Source: Aphidius gifuensis
Lineage: Eukaryota; Arthropoda; Insecta; Hymenoptera; Braconidae
Assembly: GCF_014905175.1 (NCBI RefSeq)
Contig: NC_057793.1
Span: 11,346,001-11,410,000, forward strand
Length of the DNA: 64,000 nucleotides
Direction: 5' to 3'
In this document: positions 44,044 through 54,614 of the stretch, in pieces
Numbering within the stretch: position 1 is the stretch's first letter
Layout: every line of letters begins with the position of its first letter
Translations under genes and position numbers: made by a program
Notes under the pieces: generated by a model
What the model saw: only the letters and a program-made list of their open reading frames with translations
What the model was told of the DNA's origin: nothing
Database searches by the model: none

Positions 44044-44538
44044 TCAGAAGTTGATACGTCGTCTGGCCTTAGTTTTCACTAGGCATGGAAGTGGTGTGTA
44101 CCCTGATGGTGCTTCTTCGATGTCCGTGGCTGCATCTTCGTCTACTTCCTCATCATTTTCTGATGGAGGAGGGATCCCACCAAACAACACCCATTTCCCT
44201 TCACGAAACCTGTTTTGGCCAGATTGTGGTAGAAATGCAGTGTTATTTGTAATGAGTGGACTCTCAATTAATGGAGTCCTTCTTTCTCTTTCTTTTGGTC
44301 TGTCGGCCGGTGGTGGTAGCAGTCGTTGCTTGTCGTAACAAAGTTGTTCCCACCTACTGCTTCGACAGCCATGAAGCTGTTTCTGTATTTGTAACCAACT
44401 TATTGATTTTGCTGGCCACTTACTGGTATTTCTCCCCTCGGATTTGTCAATGGGTGACCCTTTTTTTTCTACTTTGGTCTGAAAGATTCCTGTGGATTGT
44501 GGTGATGATGGACTATTTATTATATATTGGACCTTCAT
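44044..44538 (-). CDS. ORF A of the env-bearing retroelement, 164 residues
   Basis: An intact minus-strand frame from ATG at 44538 (MKVQYIINSPSSPQSTGIFQ). The N-terminal half is basic and Gln/Trp-containing; the C-terminal half has GGIPPPSENDEEVDEDAATD, an acidic stretch, and ends KARRRINF. No domain, signal peptide or membrane segment is seen. It directly follows the glycoprotein end (44675) and precedes ORF B on the same strand. The family is not recognised. Confidence 0.5.
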   Translation of the reverse strand: MKVQYIINSPSSPQSTGIFQTKVEKKGSPIDKSEGRNTSKWPAKSISWLQIQKQLHGCRSSRWEQLCYDKQRLLPPPADRPKERERRTPLIESPLITNNTAFLPQSGQNRFREGKWVLFGGIPPPSENDEEVDEDAATDIEEAPSGYTPLPCLVKTKARRRINF

Positions 44539-44674
44539 CTATAATCAAACAGATCCCAAAACAACCACAATAATAACCTCAATTTAATACTTTTTCATTT
44601 ACTTATTGCCATGATGTTTATTAACCGTAACTCAATTTTCTAACTTATTTCTTAAATCTTATTATCAATTATGC

Positions 44675-45326
44675 TTATTTTGGTTGGGGAATTGGGCGGT
44701 ATTCGTTATTGATAGGAGCGGTTGGGTACAAGCCTGTTTCTACGTTTTTAGGGAGTAGTTCGACGTCAGGAGAGGTTTCATTGAAGTATTCCCCGCTGCC
44801 AGTTTGTTTAGCTTTACGTTCGTGCAAAAGACCAGTGGCCAGAGTCGACCATAGTGCTGCTAATAAATGTACTAACCAACCGTATACAGCATGGAGGGCG
44901 TAACCATGTAATATGGTATCCGCTATTGTCTTAAAAATGTGTACAATAGTGAATATTCCAATAATTCCAGCACTAATATTACTGAAGTAAGTGAACTTAA
45001 CCCATGTCTTTTCCCAGACATTTTCGGATATCTTTTCGAAATCCTCATCGCTGAAGATTCCCATGTAGGATCTTTTAGCGTATACGAGTTTTGTACCAGA
45101 GGCTTGAGCTGCGAAGTCGCCTAATACCATGGATCTCTCGATAGGGAACATGATTCTTTCTCTCATGTTCTGTAGATCTTCCGAGGTATAAATACCTGAT
45201 GAGGCTATGAGGCTTGCAATTCCGGCTAGCTGTAGTGGCGGGTTTCAGCGTTGAAGTTGTTTCCCCCAAGACTGGATTAGGAATAAATTTGTACCATGGA
45301 TTGTCAATTTCAAAGTACTGTGGTAG
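44675..45326 (-). pseudogene. Chuvirus-type glycoprotein remnant, C-terminal part
   Basis: Minus strand, frames 45335 to about 45075 and 45166-44675. The last 163 codons are open and contain the hydrophobic GIIGIFTIVHIF and YGWLVHLLAALWSTL segments, the likely membrane anchor, then a hydrophilic tail ending at 44675. A frameshift lies near 45160. The part before this is at 47871-49108, separated by the DNA element 45336-47862. In the complete family this protein is a membrane glycoprotein. Assignment rests mainly on the N-terminal part. Confidence 0.6.
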
Positions 45327-45833
45327 GGGCCCGTTCAGCGTTGCCACATGAGGCACAAATGTGCCTTTCGAGGCACATTTCTATGAACGGTGGCACAAAA
45401 GCACGCCTTTTTTTTGGAGGCACATTTTTATCATCACTATTTTTATATGCTTTCAAAACATTTTAGATCCAAAACATTTTAGAATTTTTGTTTTTTCAAT
45501 GCGATAAGAACTGCCTTCTTGCTTTGAATAACCTCAGAACTCGAATTTATTATTTTATGATGTTTATGTTTGATTTTTATTATGTTTATGTTATGGATAT
45601 TATGTTTCGGAAGGTTGCCGCCCTTTATCCCGAATCAAACTCCCCGAATGGCTTTTTTTCCGAATGACCTCCGTCCTGAATGACCTTTTTCCAGAATACA
45701 TTTTGCCCGAATGCATTTTTCCCGAACTATAAATCCCGAATATCATTTTTCCCGAATAACCTTTTTCCCGAGTATTTTTTTCCCCGAATAAATTTTTTTC
45801 AAGTGTATTATTTTATTTATATCTCTTTATTTA

Positions 45834-46325
45834 TTAGATTACAATATTATGTGCGATAGCTTTTAAAAATTCTAACTCTTGGAACGATTCATAACCAGCC
45901 ACAAGGGACATTATTCTTTCCTGGAAATCTATCCATTTTCTTTTCGGCATAGCCCGGACTTTTCTTCCCAGACTCAGCTCTGCTATCATTATTTCTGCGT
46001 CAGCTTGTTCTTTTTGAAATTCACCAAGTGCAGAATACAAGTCAGGATGGTGTTTTTCAACAACAAGTTGAAAGCGATTATGCCACCCCTCGCTTATATT
46101 ATTTGTTCTATGAGAACCAGACAAAGCCGCTTCATGCTGGTTCCACACAGATGGTGGATAACGGGGATTAATTCCTTTTCTTCTTCCTCGCGCTGTTACC
46201 CCAAGAACATAGGTTTTTTCAAAATATTCAAAAATCGGCAACAGCTCCTCAGGAGCATCTTCCTCCAGAAGAGAAAAAATGCGAGGAACATCTTCTTCCG
46301 GTACAAAAGCTAGTCCTAGCATCAT
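45834..46325 (-). pseudogene. MULE transposase, C-terminal fragment
   Basis: A minus-strand frame with PIFEYFEKTYVLG, then YPPSVWNQHEAALSGSHRTN and NISEGWHNRFQ, the conserved W.......RTNN..EG.H segment that follows the catalytic domain in MULE transposases. The C-terminal end is a K/R-containing helix (PKRKWIDFQERI). It is joined to the FLYWCH part by a deletion that removed the DDE core and shifted the frame, so it cannot be active. Confidence 0.85.
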
Positions 46326-46359
46326 GTGGGTATAGACTTTGATTGAACGATTATCTGGG

Positions 46360-46584
46360 TCATTGTATGCTACTTGAAGTCCAGTCTAATGTTGGTTCAC
46401 GTATAAAGTAATGTTTGTTTTCTTCAGCATTGAATGCAGTAACCGCTCTTGCTTTGCATTCTTTACGACGTAACCTTTGACACTCCCAATAAGTTTTACC
46501 TTTAACTGGTAATTTAGACCGCAAATAAACGAAACCATTATGAACTAATTTAGTTTCCCCAAGAATTTTGATATCATCCATCAT
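46360..46584 (-). pseudogene. MULE transposase, N-terminal FLYWCH zinc finger
   Basis: A frame from ATG at 46584 with GETKLVHNGFVYLRSKL, then GKTYWECQRLRRKECKARA and NKHYFI, matching the FLYWCH zinc finger (F/L, Y, W, C, then C and a following H). This domain binds the terminal repeats of MULEs. The frame ends at the deletion junction near 46360. Confidence 0.8.
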
Positions 46585-47084
46585 TTAAAAATATTAAAAA
46601 GAAATAAAAATTTAAATAAAATTTACTTAAAAATTTGACATCCAAAAACGGAAATAATAAATCAAATAAAATAAAACAAATGACGGTAAATAATGAAATT
46701 AGTATTAGTACTTTCTTTTTTTTTCATAAACTTTATTTTATTATTAGTTCTTTTTCTTTTAAATAGTTTCTTCTTTTTTTTAAATTCGGGCACAATAATA
46801 TTCGGACGAAATGCATTCGGGCAAAAAGCATTCGGGCAAACAGATTTTCGGGAAAAAGGTCATTCGGGAAAAAGGCCGTTCGGGAAAACCAATTCGGGAA
46901 AAATACCGTGAATCGTTTCGGAATGGAAGCATTCTTTTCTCTGTTCCAAGCATTGAGTACGACTTACGAAACTCTTTCTAAAATATTCATTGTATAATAC
47001 AATTTTAATTAGTGTTGATTGCCATTGAAATTAATTATTAGGGTTTTCCTATAGGAATCGATGCAGCTAAAGAAATTATGTGGT

Positions 47085-47260
47085 AAGCAACATTATTTAT
47101 TAATTTTTTAGCTTCATCTTTTCCTCAGCTGCTGCTTTTCCTTGGTATTTTAATTTATTTAACAAATATAAAATAAATGCAATTTATTTTAATAAATAAA
47201 AATACCAAGGAAAAGCAAATATAGTAAGCTAAAAAGAATAAAAGAAATGGTAAGCTGCAT
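47085..47260. repeat. Single hairpin repeat unit (CCAAGGAAAAGC family)
   Basis: TTTTCCTCAGCTGCTGCTTTTCC is followed by AT-rich DNA and ACCAAGGAAAAGCAAATATAG, so a hairpin of the same family as 54615-57190 is present inside the 45336-47862 element. Confidence 0.6.
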
Positions 47261-47504
47261 CGATTCCTTAGCTCTATTCTATATAAAATTCCCTGGGTCA
47301 GTGGCTTGCACTTTTAATTTATCCCGCAAATTACAATTTTGCCTACGTCACAACTTTTTTTTATTTTAATTTGTTAAATTAAAATAAAGGCTTTTATGTA
47401 ATTTTTTCTTATTTTTTTCTTAAAATAAAACGGTAAAGCTGTAACTCAGGGATAAATGTGTTCTTAGGAAAAAGCTAAGCACAAGTTTTATAGCAAATAT
47501 TCAC

Positions 47505-47725
47505 AATGTAAATAAAATTACTTAGAAATTAAATCATTAATTAATTAAATTATTAAATGAAACAATATTATATCGCATTAAATAATGAATAATTATTTAT
47601 TATTATATCAAATTAAATTACTTAGCAATTAAATTATTAATTAATTTTATTATCAAATGAAATAATATTATATCGCTTTAAATAATAAATAATTATTTAT
47701 TATTGTATCAGTAAATTAAATAAAC
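47505..47725. repeat. Tandem duplication, ~125 bp unit
   Basis: Two copies of a unit with CTTAG(A/C)AATTAAAT, AATATTATATCGC and AATAATTATTTATTATT, about 125 bp apart. Confidence 0.7.
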
Positions 47726-47870
47726 TTTTGAATATAAAGAAAATATGGTATCGCCATCTAGTGTTGAATTTCCAAAAGTAAGTCGAGGCACATCTATCTG
47801 CCAAGAGGCACATTTCCCCCTGTCTAGGAGGCACATTCTCAGTTCAGGCTCTGGCAACATTGGGCCCGTT

Positions 47871-49108
47871 ACATGGTAGCTGAGTTGCTTCAGGGGTTAT
47901 TATGTGCGTGCGTGGAGTCACTTTAAATAAACATACTTTCATTTTTACCTTTTGTGATTGGTAAATTACTGTAGCATTTGCACCATCTTGTCTTATTTTC
48001 ACTTCCACAGCAGCACATTGGATCATATGAATTATTTCCCCTGCTACTAATGCTGTATAGCCAGGTTTGCCCATATATTGGTAAGCGAACTCATCGAGGA
48101 TATTTGCAGCGAAGGACAGGCTTGCACGCAATTGCTTTCTTTCCAATCTACATTCATTTTCCAATAAATTATAGTATAACTCGCTCATTTGGTTTCTTGC
48201 CCAACGCTCAACATAAACAAACTTAGCATCTACGTAACTCATCATATCGTGTGATTCGAGATCTTTTCTCTCTTTAGTGAATGGCGAGTGACCTACGGTT
48301 ATAAATAATCTGGGGTATTCGGTAGTAAGTATTTTGACGTCGCAGTTTTCGAATAAACTTTTTGTCTTAAGAGAAAACTATAACCGTCTTGATCTACTGT
48401 ATATACCGTGCCTTCCTTGCTTTCCGCTACACTGGCTTCACCAAACCATATGGTTGCGTACTTATCTGCATCACACCATTGGTTTGCTGGTCTACTGTCC
48501 CAAAAAGCATAACCGCCGTACATGTCGATACATGATTCAGCACTCAACTGGCAAGAAGTTCCCGAACTAAAATTGATTTTGTCTTGTTCTAACTCAACTC
48601 TAGCGCTTTGTTAAGTATATGTAATGGTTATAGAGGCTGTTACGACAACATGGTTTCAGCTTCCATAAGCATCCGAATAACTTGCCCCTGAGCAATCTCC
48701 ATCTGAGTTCGCACTTTCTGCCAGTGTAACAGATCTAAAGTTTACAATGTCTGGTGACAGTTGCTGTATAATCGTGTTGCCGACTGTCACCGTACCGTGT
48801 TTGTACAACATTTTGCACGCATCTCTTGAAATAGGATTAATATATTTAGCGTTGTCTTTATTGGTAATGGCCACATGTCTAGCAGCGGCTCCACAGTTGA
48901 AGACTATTCTAGACACTTCAACTTTACACAGCCACGCTTCCCATCACCTGTGCCTTGCTAGTCTTCACTGGCTCTTGAGCGATGTCGCACTCATCAACGT
49001 CAACAGTGAAATAGTTGTGGTATTTAGCATGGGCCCAGCGCAATCAAACCCAATGAGGGCCTTGACCGTGGCCAACGCTAATACCAATATGGCTAAGTTT
49101 TTCTTAAT
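47871..49108 (-). pseudogene. Chuvirus-type glycoprotein remnant, N-terminal and middle part
   Basis: Minus strand. A hydrophobic signal-like segment and the motif FDCAGP with a following N-x-T site lie at 49108-49000, then cysteine-rich segments (for example RIVFNCGA near 48905, DGDCSGASYSD near 48680), a middle part 48547-48299, and 48245-47844. The Cys spacing and the FDC motif match the surface glycoproteins of chuviruses (negative-strand RNA viruses of arthropods) that have been captured as env genes by LTR retrotransposons. There are at least four frameshifts and stops, plus the 45336-47862 insertion, so it is dead. It begins right after the truncated integrase. Confidence 0.65.
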
Positions 49109-49717
49109 CATCAATTTGTGATCTCTCTAATGATCCGTTGCTTTGTGGATGAAAAGCAGTGGTTCGACATTTATCAATTTTGAATCTACCGGCCATTGCT
49201 TTTGAGAGCTGGCTCTTGAAATTCCTCCCTCTGTCACTGAGGATTGTGACTGGAGTACCATAAAAGCTTACAAAATTATCAATGAAAGCCTTAATTATTT
49301 CTGGAGTAGTTTCATTGGGAATGGCTACTGCCACTACAAATTTGGTCAGTAGACATTGCATAGTTAGGATGTATTGATTGCCTGATTTGGTGACCGCTAA
49401 AGGGCACACTACATCCATAGCAATTTTTCGAAGGCAGACCTTGGTGTATCAGTAATCACCATTGGTTGTTTTGTTCTTTTGCAAACTAATTTATTTTTCT
49501 GGCAATCTAAGTAATGTTGTATTCGTGATCGGATATCTTCTTTTAAATTTTCCATTCTATTGTAAGTTTTATTTACCCCTTTATGTCCCCCTATGGGTGC
49601 CTGATGGGCTTCATTAAAAATTTTATCTCTGTCTTTTATATCAACAAATTCAATTTCATTCGTGCAAATTATGATTTTAATTTTACTATTTATGAACTCT
49701 TCTTTTACCATTTCCAA
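49104..49717 (-). pseudogene. Gypsy-type integrase fragment
   Basis: Minus strand, two frames joined by a frameshift near 49412. The first (49717-49409) has EAHQAPIGGHKGVNKTYNRM, the His half of the HHCC zinc domain; the Cys half reads HYLDCQKNKL, so one of the two expected Cys is missing. The second (49418-49104) has the catalytic triad: Asp in MDVVCPLAVT, Asp in ILSDRGRNF and Glu in HPQSNGSLERS. Immediately after this the integrase sequence stops and the glycoprotein begins. No protease, RT or RNase H is found upstream (49717-49900). Confidence 0.85.
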
Positions 49718-49900
49718 AATTTCCGCCTATTCCATATTACAAATACATGAGCAAGTCTACCAACTAAGGCCGTCGATCTGGGCCTCACTCTCCTGGATTT
49801 TTCTGGAAATTGGTCAGTTGCAAGACTAGATTAAGAAGGTATACTCGTATTTTTTTTTTTTTTGTCATTATTTTTGTAGTTATTGTATGGGGAATTCCAT
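49718..49900. other. Junction between the retroelement and the next element
   Basis: No RT or RNase H motifs are seen; the retroelement is truncated here. A 15-base T run lies at 49850-49864. Confidence 0.4.
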
Positions 49901-50084
49901 CACCCGTGTAGGAATCGCCAAGCATGGAAGCTTAACCAAAAAATAGCCGATAACTACATCCGTAACGATAAGAAGCAAGGGCCATTAATGGAATATACTT
50001 GGCAAAACGATAATGGCCATTATTGTGTTGCCAAGATTAGCAGTCTTTTCTTGGCAACGTCAAAGCCATTAATTGGCCATTTAA

Positions 50085-50710
50085 TGGTTACCATTCATCG
50101 GTTAGGCAATTCATGGTAAATGCATTGCTGGCCATTTAATATTTTCTACCCGATCGATAATTCATGGCAATTTCTTGGCTGGCCATTTAATGGCTGCCGT
50201 TCATCGGCCAATTCATGGCAAATTCATGACTGGCCATTAATGGCTACCGTTCATCGGCCAATTCATGGCAAATTCATGGCTGGCCATTTAATGGCTACTG
50301 TTCATCGGCCAATTCATATAGCAAATTTATAGGGCTGGCCATTTAATGGCTACCGTTCATCGGCCAATTCATGGCAAATTCATGACTGGCCATTAATGGC
50401 ACCGTTCATCGGCCAATTAATGGCAAATTCATGGCTGGCCATTTCGTGGCTACTGTTCATCGGCCAATTCATGGCAAATTCATGGCTGGCCATTATGGCG
50501 TACCGTTCATCGGCAATTCATGGCAAATTCATGGCTGGCCATTTAATGGCTACTGTTCATCGGCCAATTCATAGCAAATTCGCGGCTGGCCATTATGGCT
50601 ACCGTTCATCGGCCAATTCATGCTAAATTCATGGCTGGCCATTAATGGCTACCGTTCATCGTGCCAATTCATGGCAAATTCATGGCTGGCCATTAATGGC
50701 TACCAACCAT
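50085..50710. repeat. Minisatellite, ~51 bp unit
   Basis: About 12 copies of a unit with TGGCTACCGTTCATCGGCCA, ATTCATGGCAAATTCATGGC and TGGCCATTAA, with small differences between copies. Confidence 0.9.
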
Positions 50711-51092
50711 CAGCTAATTTTTGACAAAAAACAAGACAATAGAAAAAAGATTCAACAATGGAGCATTAAAATTAAATGAATAAATAAATATGTATTTGTT
50801 ATTTTGAGATAATCATCTTCAAAAAAGTCTACCAAGTCTACGAGTGAACTTAATTACTACAAGTGAACAAAAACTTCAAAATATATATATCGCGCTCGTG
50901 GCTCCAGTTAGTTAAAGAAACATAGGTTTAAAAGTGGCAGGTTTAGGTTTTCGGTCGAGGTTCGCCGGCGAGAGCAGGAAAAAAACATTTATGATAAAAA
51001 AAAACAGAGTTGGACTCGATAATCTATATATGCAATTGAAAAAAAAAATATTTTTTTTATTTTTATTTATAAAAAAATTGATTTCGCAAGTA

Positions 51093-51250
51093 ATGGGCCA
51101 ATCTTGGCAAATGTTAATGGGCCAATCTTGGCAAATTTTAATGGGCCAATCTTGGCAAATGTTAATGGGACAATCTTGGCAAATTTTAATGGGCCAATCT
51201 TGGCAAATGTTAATGGGCCAATCTTGGCAAATGTTAATGGGCCAATAATG
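51093..51250. repeat. Minisatellite, 21-22 bp unit
   Basis: Seven to eight copies of AATGGGCCAATCTTGGCAAA with T(T/G)TT variation, nearly identical. Confidence 0.95.
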
Positions 51251-51380
51251 GCAGCCAATATTAGAATGGTGTAACGCGCCAGGCCCGGCGTATGAGTGGC
51301 CCATTAATGGCAGCCCATTAATGGCAAAATTTTGCCATGCATCGGCCGTTGCATGGCCGTGTTGTAGTCTCCTACACGGG

Positions 51381-51720
51381 CACATTCATATTTTTTTTTC
51401 TTTTCAAATCGTTTTTTTAGACTTCAAAAAAAAAAAAAAAAATGAGGTAAGTTGACTTACCTTATCTCGTAACGATAGAAGATAGGTCAAATAGATCGGT
51501 TATAATGCTTTAAATATGAAAATAATAATGGCCGACTATTTAGAATTTTCAATTTTGCAATTTTTTTCTCAGCGATCAAAAAAGTTCTCTATGAATTGTT
51601 AGCCATTGTTATTTTAATATTTAAGGCATCATTACTAATCGATTAGGCATGGTTACAATCGTTATGCGATAAGGTAAGTTGGCTTATCTCATTCTAGATA
51701 TTTTTCTACCAATCGATTAG
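51381..51720. other. Unassigned; short palindromes of the form GGTAAGTTGACTTACC
   Basis: GGTAAGTTGACTTACC at 51446-51461 and GGTAAGTTGGCTTATC near 51672 suggest a small repeat. The segment leads into the foldback at 51721. No gene. Confidence 0.35.
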
Positions 51721-52169
51721 ACGTAGCAAAAAGTTTTATAAACATTTCTATAAAACGTTTTTATAAAAATTTTTATACAAATCTTTATACAAAGTCTTAT
51801 ATAGATTTGGCGCTTTTTTTTATAGAATAAATTCTATAAAATTTGTGGTTGATTTTTATAGAATGAATTTATTAATTTTTTATAAGATTTGGTTTATAGG
51901 ATTATTTTTATAAAAAAAAATGATTTGTATATATCATAATCATAATAATACGCTGTTCTATAAAAATATTCTTCTATAGAATTTTGAATGATTTTTATAA
52001 AATATCCGAAACGGAATGTTTTATAAAATTTTTCCTATAGAATAGTTTTTATAGAAATATTATATAAACTCTATAGAATATTCCTGTATAGATTTTATTA
52101 TATATGTATAACAATGTATATAATTGATTTATTTCATTAATTTATTGCTGTAACGAGTCTTTTTATTTA

Positions 52170-52693
52170 CACTCAGAGAAGGATAAGTTAACAGTTAACA
52201 TACCAATATGTTTACATTGAACATACAAAAGTTTAATGTTAAGATATATATATTAACAATAAACATAGATATCTTAACTGTTAACATACGTATCTTTACG
52301 CGGCCAAATATTTTGATGCGCCAGTCTACTTCTTGTAATCTTTTTTTTTTGACATTATATTGTGATACTATTCTAATTGTAATATAATATAATATGTACT
52401 CGTGTTGTCATAAATTTATTTAAATTTAGTTTCTTTGTAAATTCATTCTTAATTTTACATTCAATTTTCATATTTACATACGTAACTGTCTTTAACTATC
52501 AGCCTAACCTTCAAATTGTGTCAATTACAGATATCTTAATAGTTAACATACGCAAATTAACTATTAAGATACGTATGTTTAATGTTAATATATATATCTT
52601 TGATGTAAACTTATCAGCCACCACCCATTTTAAAATGGCATATGTTAACATTAAACAGGATATGTTAACTGTTAACATATTCTTCTCTGTGTG
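52170..52693. mobile_element. CACTCAGAGAAGGATA MITE (copy 2), TA duplication
   Basis: Flanked by TA at 52168-52169 and 52694-52695. The equivalent position in the right arm of the foldback (near 54000) has an empty site. It lacks about 22 bp present in copies 1 and 3 (a deletion within the GTTAACATACGTATG units). Confidence 0.9.
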
Positions 52694-52807
52694 TATCGTA
52701 CAATAATATTCATCTTTTAAACAAAAATATAAACCAAGCCAATTAAACATGATGACACTTAATCCCTTGACAAACAGTTACAGTCACTTCTGAATCATCA
52801 GGGTCTA

Positions 52808-53352
52808 CACTCAGAGAAGGATAAGTTAACAGTTAACATACCAATATGTTTACATTAAACATACAAAAGTTTAATGTTAAGATATATATATTAACAATAA
52901 ACATAGATATCTTAGCTGTTAACATACGTATGTTTATAGTTAACATACGTATCTTTACGCGGCCAAATATTTTGATGCGCCAGTCTACTTCTTGTCATTT
53001 TTTTTTTTTGACATTATATTGTGATACTATTCTAATTGTAATATAATATAATATGTACTCGTGTTGTCATAAATTTATTTAAATTTAGTTTTTTTGTAAA
53101 TTCATTCTTAATTTTACATTCAATTTTCATATTTACATACGTAAATATCTTCAACTATCAGCCTAACCTTCAAATTGTGTCAATTACAGATATCTTAATA
53201 GTTAACATACGCATATTAACTATTCAGATACGTATGTTTAATGTTAATATATATATCTTTGATGTAAACTTATCAGCCACCACCCATTTTAACATGGCAT
53301 ATGTTAACATTAAACAGGATATGTTAACTGTTAACATATCCTTCTCTGTGTG
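52808..53352. mobile_element. CACTCAGAGAAGGATA MITE (copy 3), TA duplication
   Basis: Flanked by TA (52806-52807 and 53353-53354). The empty site GGGTCTATCTCATTATTAA is preserved, inverted, in the right arm of the foldback (53880-53895), which proves TA as the target. Confidence 0.9.
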
Positions 53353-53455
53353 TATATATCTTTGATGTAAACTTATCAGCCACCACCCATTTTAACATGG
53401 CATATGTTAACATTAAACAGGATATGTTAACTGTTAACATATCCTTCTCTGTGTG
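53353..53455. repeat. Tandem partial duplicate of the MITE right end
   Basis: A near-exact repeat of 53250-53352 (TATATCTTTGATGTAAACTT to CTTCTCTGTGTG), directly after copy 3 and ended by TA at 53456-53457. Confidence 0.9.
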
Positions 53456-54397
53456 TATCTCATTATTAAACTTGACTAGAACACTTTTTTTTTTTTAATT
53501 ATATATTATCTATTTCAATAAATATTTTCAATCATACGCAATAACAATAAAGCAAACTATCTTCATAATATGTAAAACTTTGAATAATCAAGCATCAACG
53601 ACCACGCCATTTATGAACGACTATGCGCTTTGCTTTCTGGCAGTCGACTGAGTTTCCGTTAGACCATATAGTCCCGTGAATACGGGTGTGGCAAGCCAAC
53701 GGAAACTCAGTCAGCCCAGTCAACTACCAGAAGGTGATGCGCATAGTCGTTCATAAATGGCGTAGTCGTTGATGCTTGATTATACATATTAAATTTGACA
53801 TATTATGAAGATAGTTTGATTTATTGTCATTATATATATTTATTGTTAATTAAAAAAAAAAAAAGTGTTCTAGTCGAGTTTAATAATGAGATAGACCCTG
53901 ATGATTCAGAAGTGACTGTAACTGTTTGTCAATGGATCAAGTGTCATCATGTTTAATTGGCTTGGTTTATATCTTTGTTTGAAAAATGAAAATTATTGTA
54001 CAATAAATAAAATGAATCGTTACAGCAATAAATAAATAAAATAAATAAATTATATACAATGTTATACATATATAATGTAATCTATACAGCACTATTCTAT
54101 AGAGTTTTTATAATATTAGGAAAAATTTTATAAAACATTCCGTTTCGAATATTTTATAAAAATCATTCAAAATTCTATAGAAGAATATTTTTATAGAACA
54201 GAGTATTATTATGATTATAATATATACAAATCATTTTTTTTATAAAAATAATCCTATAAGCCAAATCCTATAAAAAATTAATTATTAATTTTTCTATAAA
54301 AAAAGCGCCAAATCTATATAAGAATTTGTATAAAAATTTGTATAAAAATTTTTATAAAAAAGTTTTATAGAAATGTTTATAAAACGTTTTGCTACGT

Positions 54398-54614
54398 GTA
54401 GACCTACTCTTAATCGTTATGCAATGCGGTAGTAGTTAATGAAGATTGAAATAAAATTTATTAAGTATCATCATATTCTTACACATTTCCCAATAATATT
54501 TAAATTTGATATAGCAAATGTAGCTGAGAAAAAGATAAAACTGAATAAGTTGTGTTGTAAAATGAATCAGATACTCAGCCACTTACCACAATTATATAAA
54601 TTTATTTTGCTAAC
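54398..54614. other. Unassigned AT-rich sequence
   Basis: Short, with a 63-codon frame that is not supported by any motif. It precedes the hairpin array. Confidence 0.3.

Larger units (their letters stand above)
45613..46914 (-). mobile_element. MULE deletion derivative with 9 bp duplication
   Basis: GTTTCGGAA flanks it (45604-45612 and 46915-46923), the 9 bp length expected for Mutator-like elements. The ends are about 190 bp inverted arrays of CCCGAAT units (TTTTTCCCGAATGACC and similar), 45633-45795 and the complement at 46788-46905. Between them lie the first and last parts of a MULE transposase gene (46360-46584 and 45834-46325) with the catalytic core deleted. Confidence 0.9.
45336..47862. 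mobile_element. DNA element with 8 bp duplication, inserted in the glycoprotein remnant
   Basis: GGCCCGTT is present on both sides (45328-45335 and 47863-47870). The ends are CAGCGTTGCCA and the complement of TGGCAACATTG, an 11 bp TIR of form CARYGTTGCCA. Next to each end are several copies of GAGGCACA(T/A)TT (45351-45430; 47772-47835) in inverted orientation. The 8 bp duplication suggests hAT or a related group. It carries no transposase of its own; its interior holds the MULE derivative (45613-46914), a hairpin repeat (47085-47260) and a tandem duplication (47505-47725). Confidence 0.85.
49903..51380. mobile_element. Short-TIR element filled with TGGCCATTAATGG minisatellites
   Basis: The left end CCCGTGTAGGA (49903) mirrors the right end TCCTACACGGG (51380). 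Next to both ends are palindromic GGCCATTAATGGC and GCCATGCAT-like strings. Most of the element is two minisatellites (50085-50710 and 51093-51250). No coding capacity; the open frames in it follow the repeat period. Target duplication not resolved. Confidence 0.6.
51721..54397. mobile_element. Foldback element carrying two MITE insertions in its left arm
   Basis: ACGTAGCAAAAAGTTTTATA (51721) mirrors TTTTGCTACGT (54397). The arms pair over about 700 bp once the MITE copies (52170-52693 and 52808-53455) are taken out of the left arm. The centre is a tight palindrome: GAACGACTATGCGC and CTGAGTTTCCGTT near 53625-53661 pair with AACGGAAACTCAG and GCGCATAGTCGTTC at 53698-53754. Interior AT-rich blocks repeat TTTATAGAAT and TTTTATAAAA. 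No gene. Confidence 0.8.

Noticed and set aside
45879..46313. Plus-strand frame of 144 codons
   Set aside because: Antisense to the MULE transposase C-terminus, which has the RTNN/EG.H motifs.
50120..51385. Several open frames of 60-157 codons with repeated HRPIHGKFMAGH or GQSWQML patterns
   Set aside because: They are translations of the minisatellites with periods divisible by three and have no gene features.
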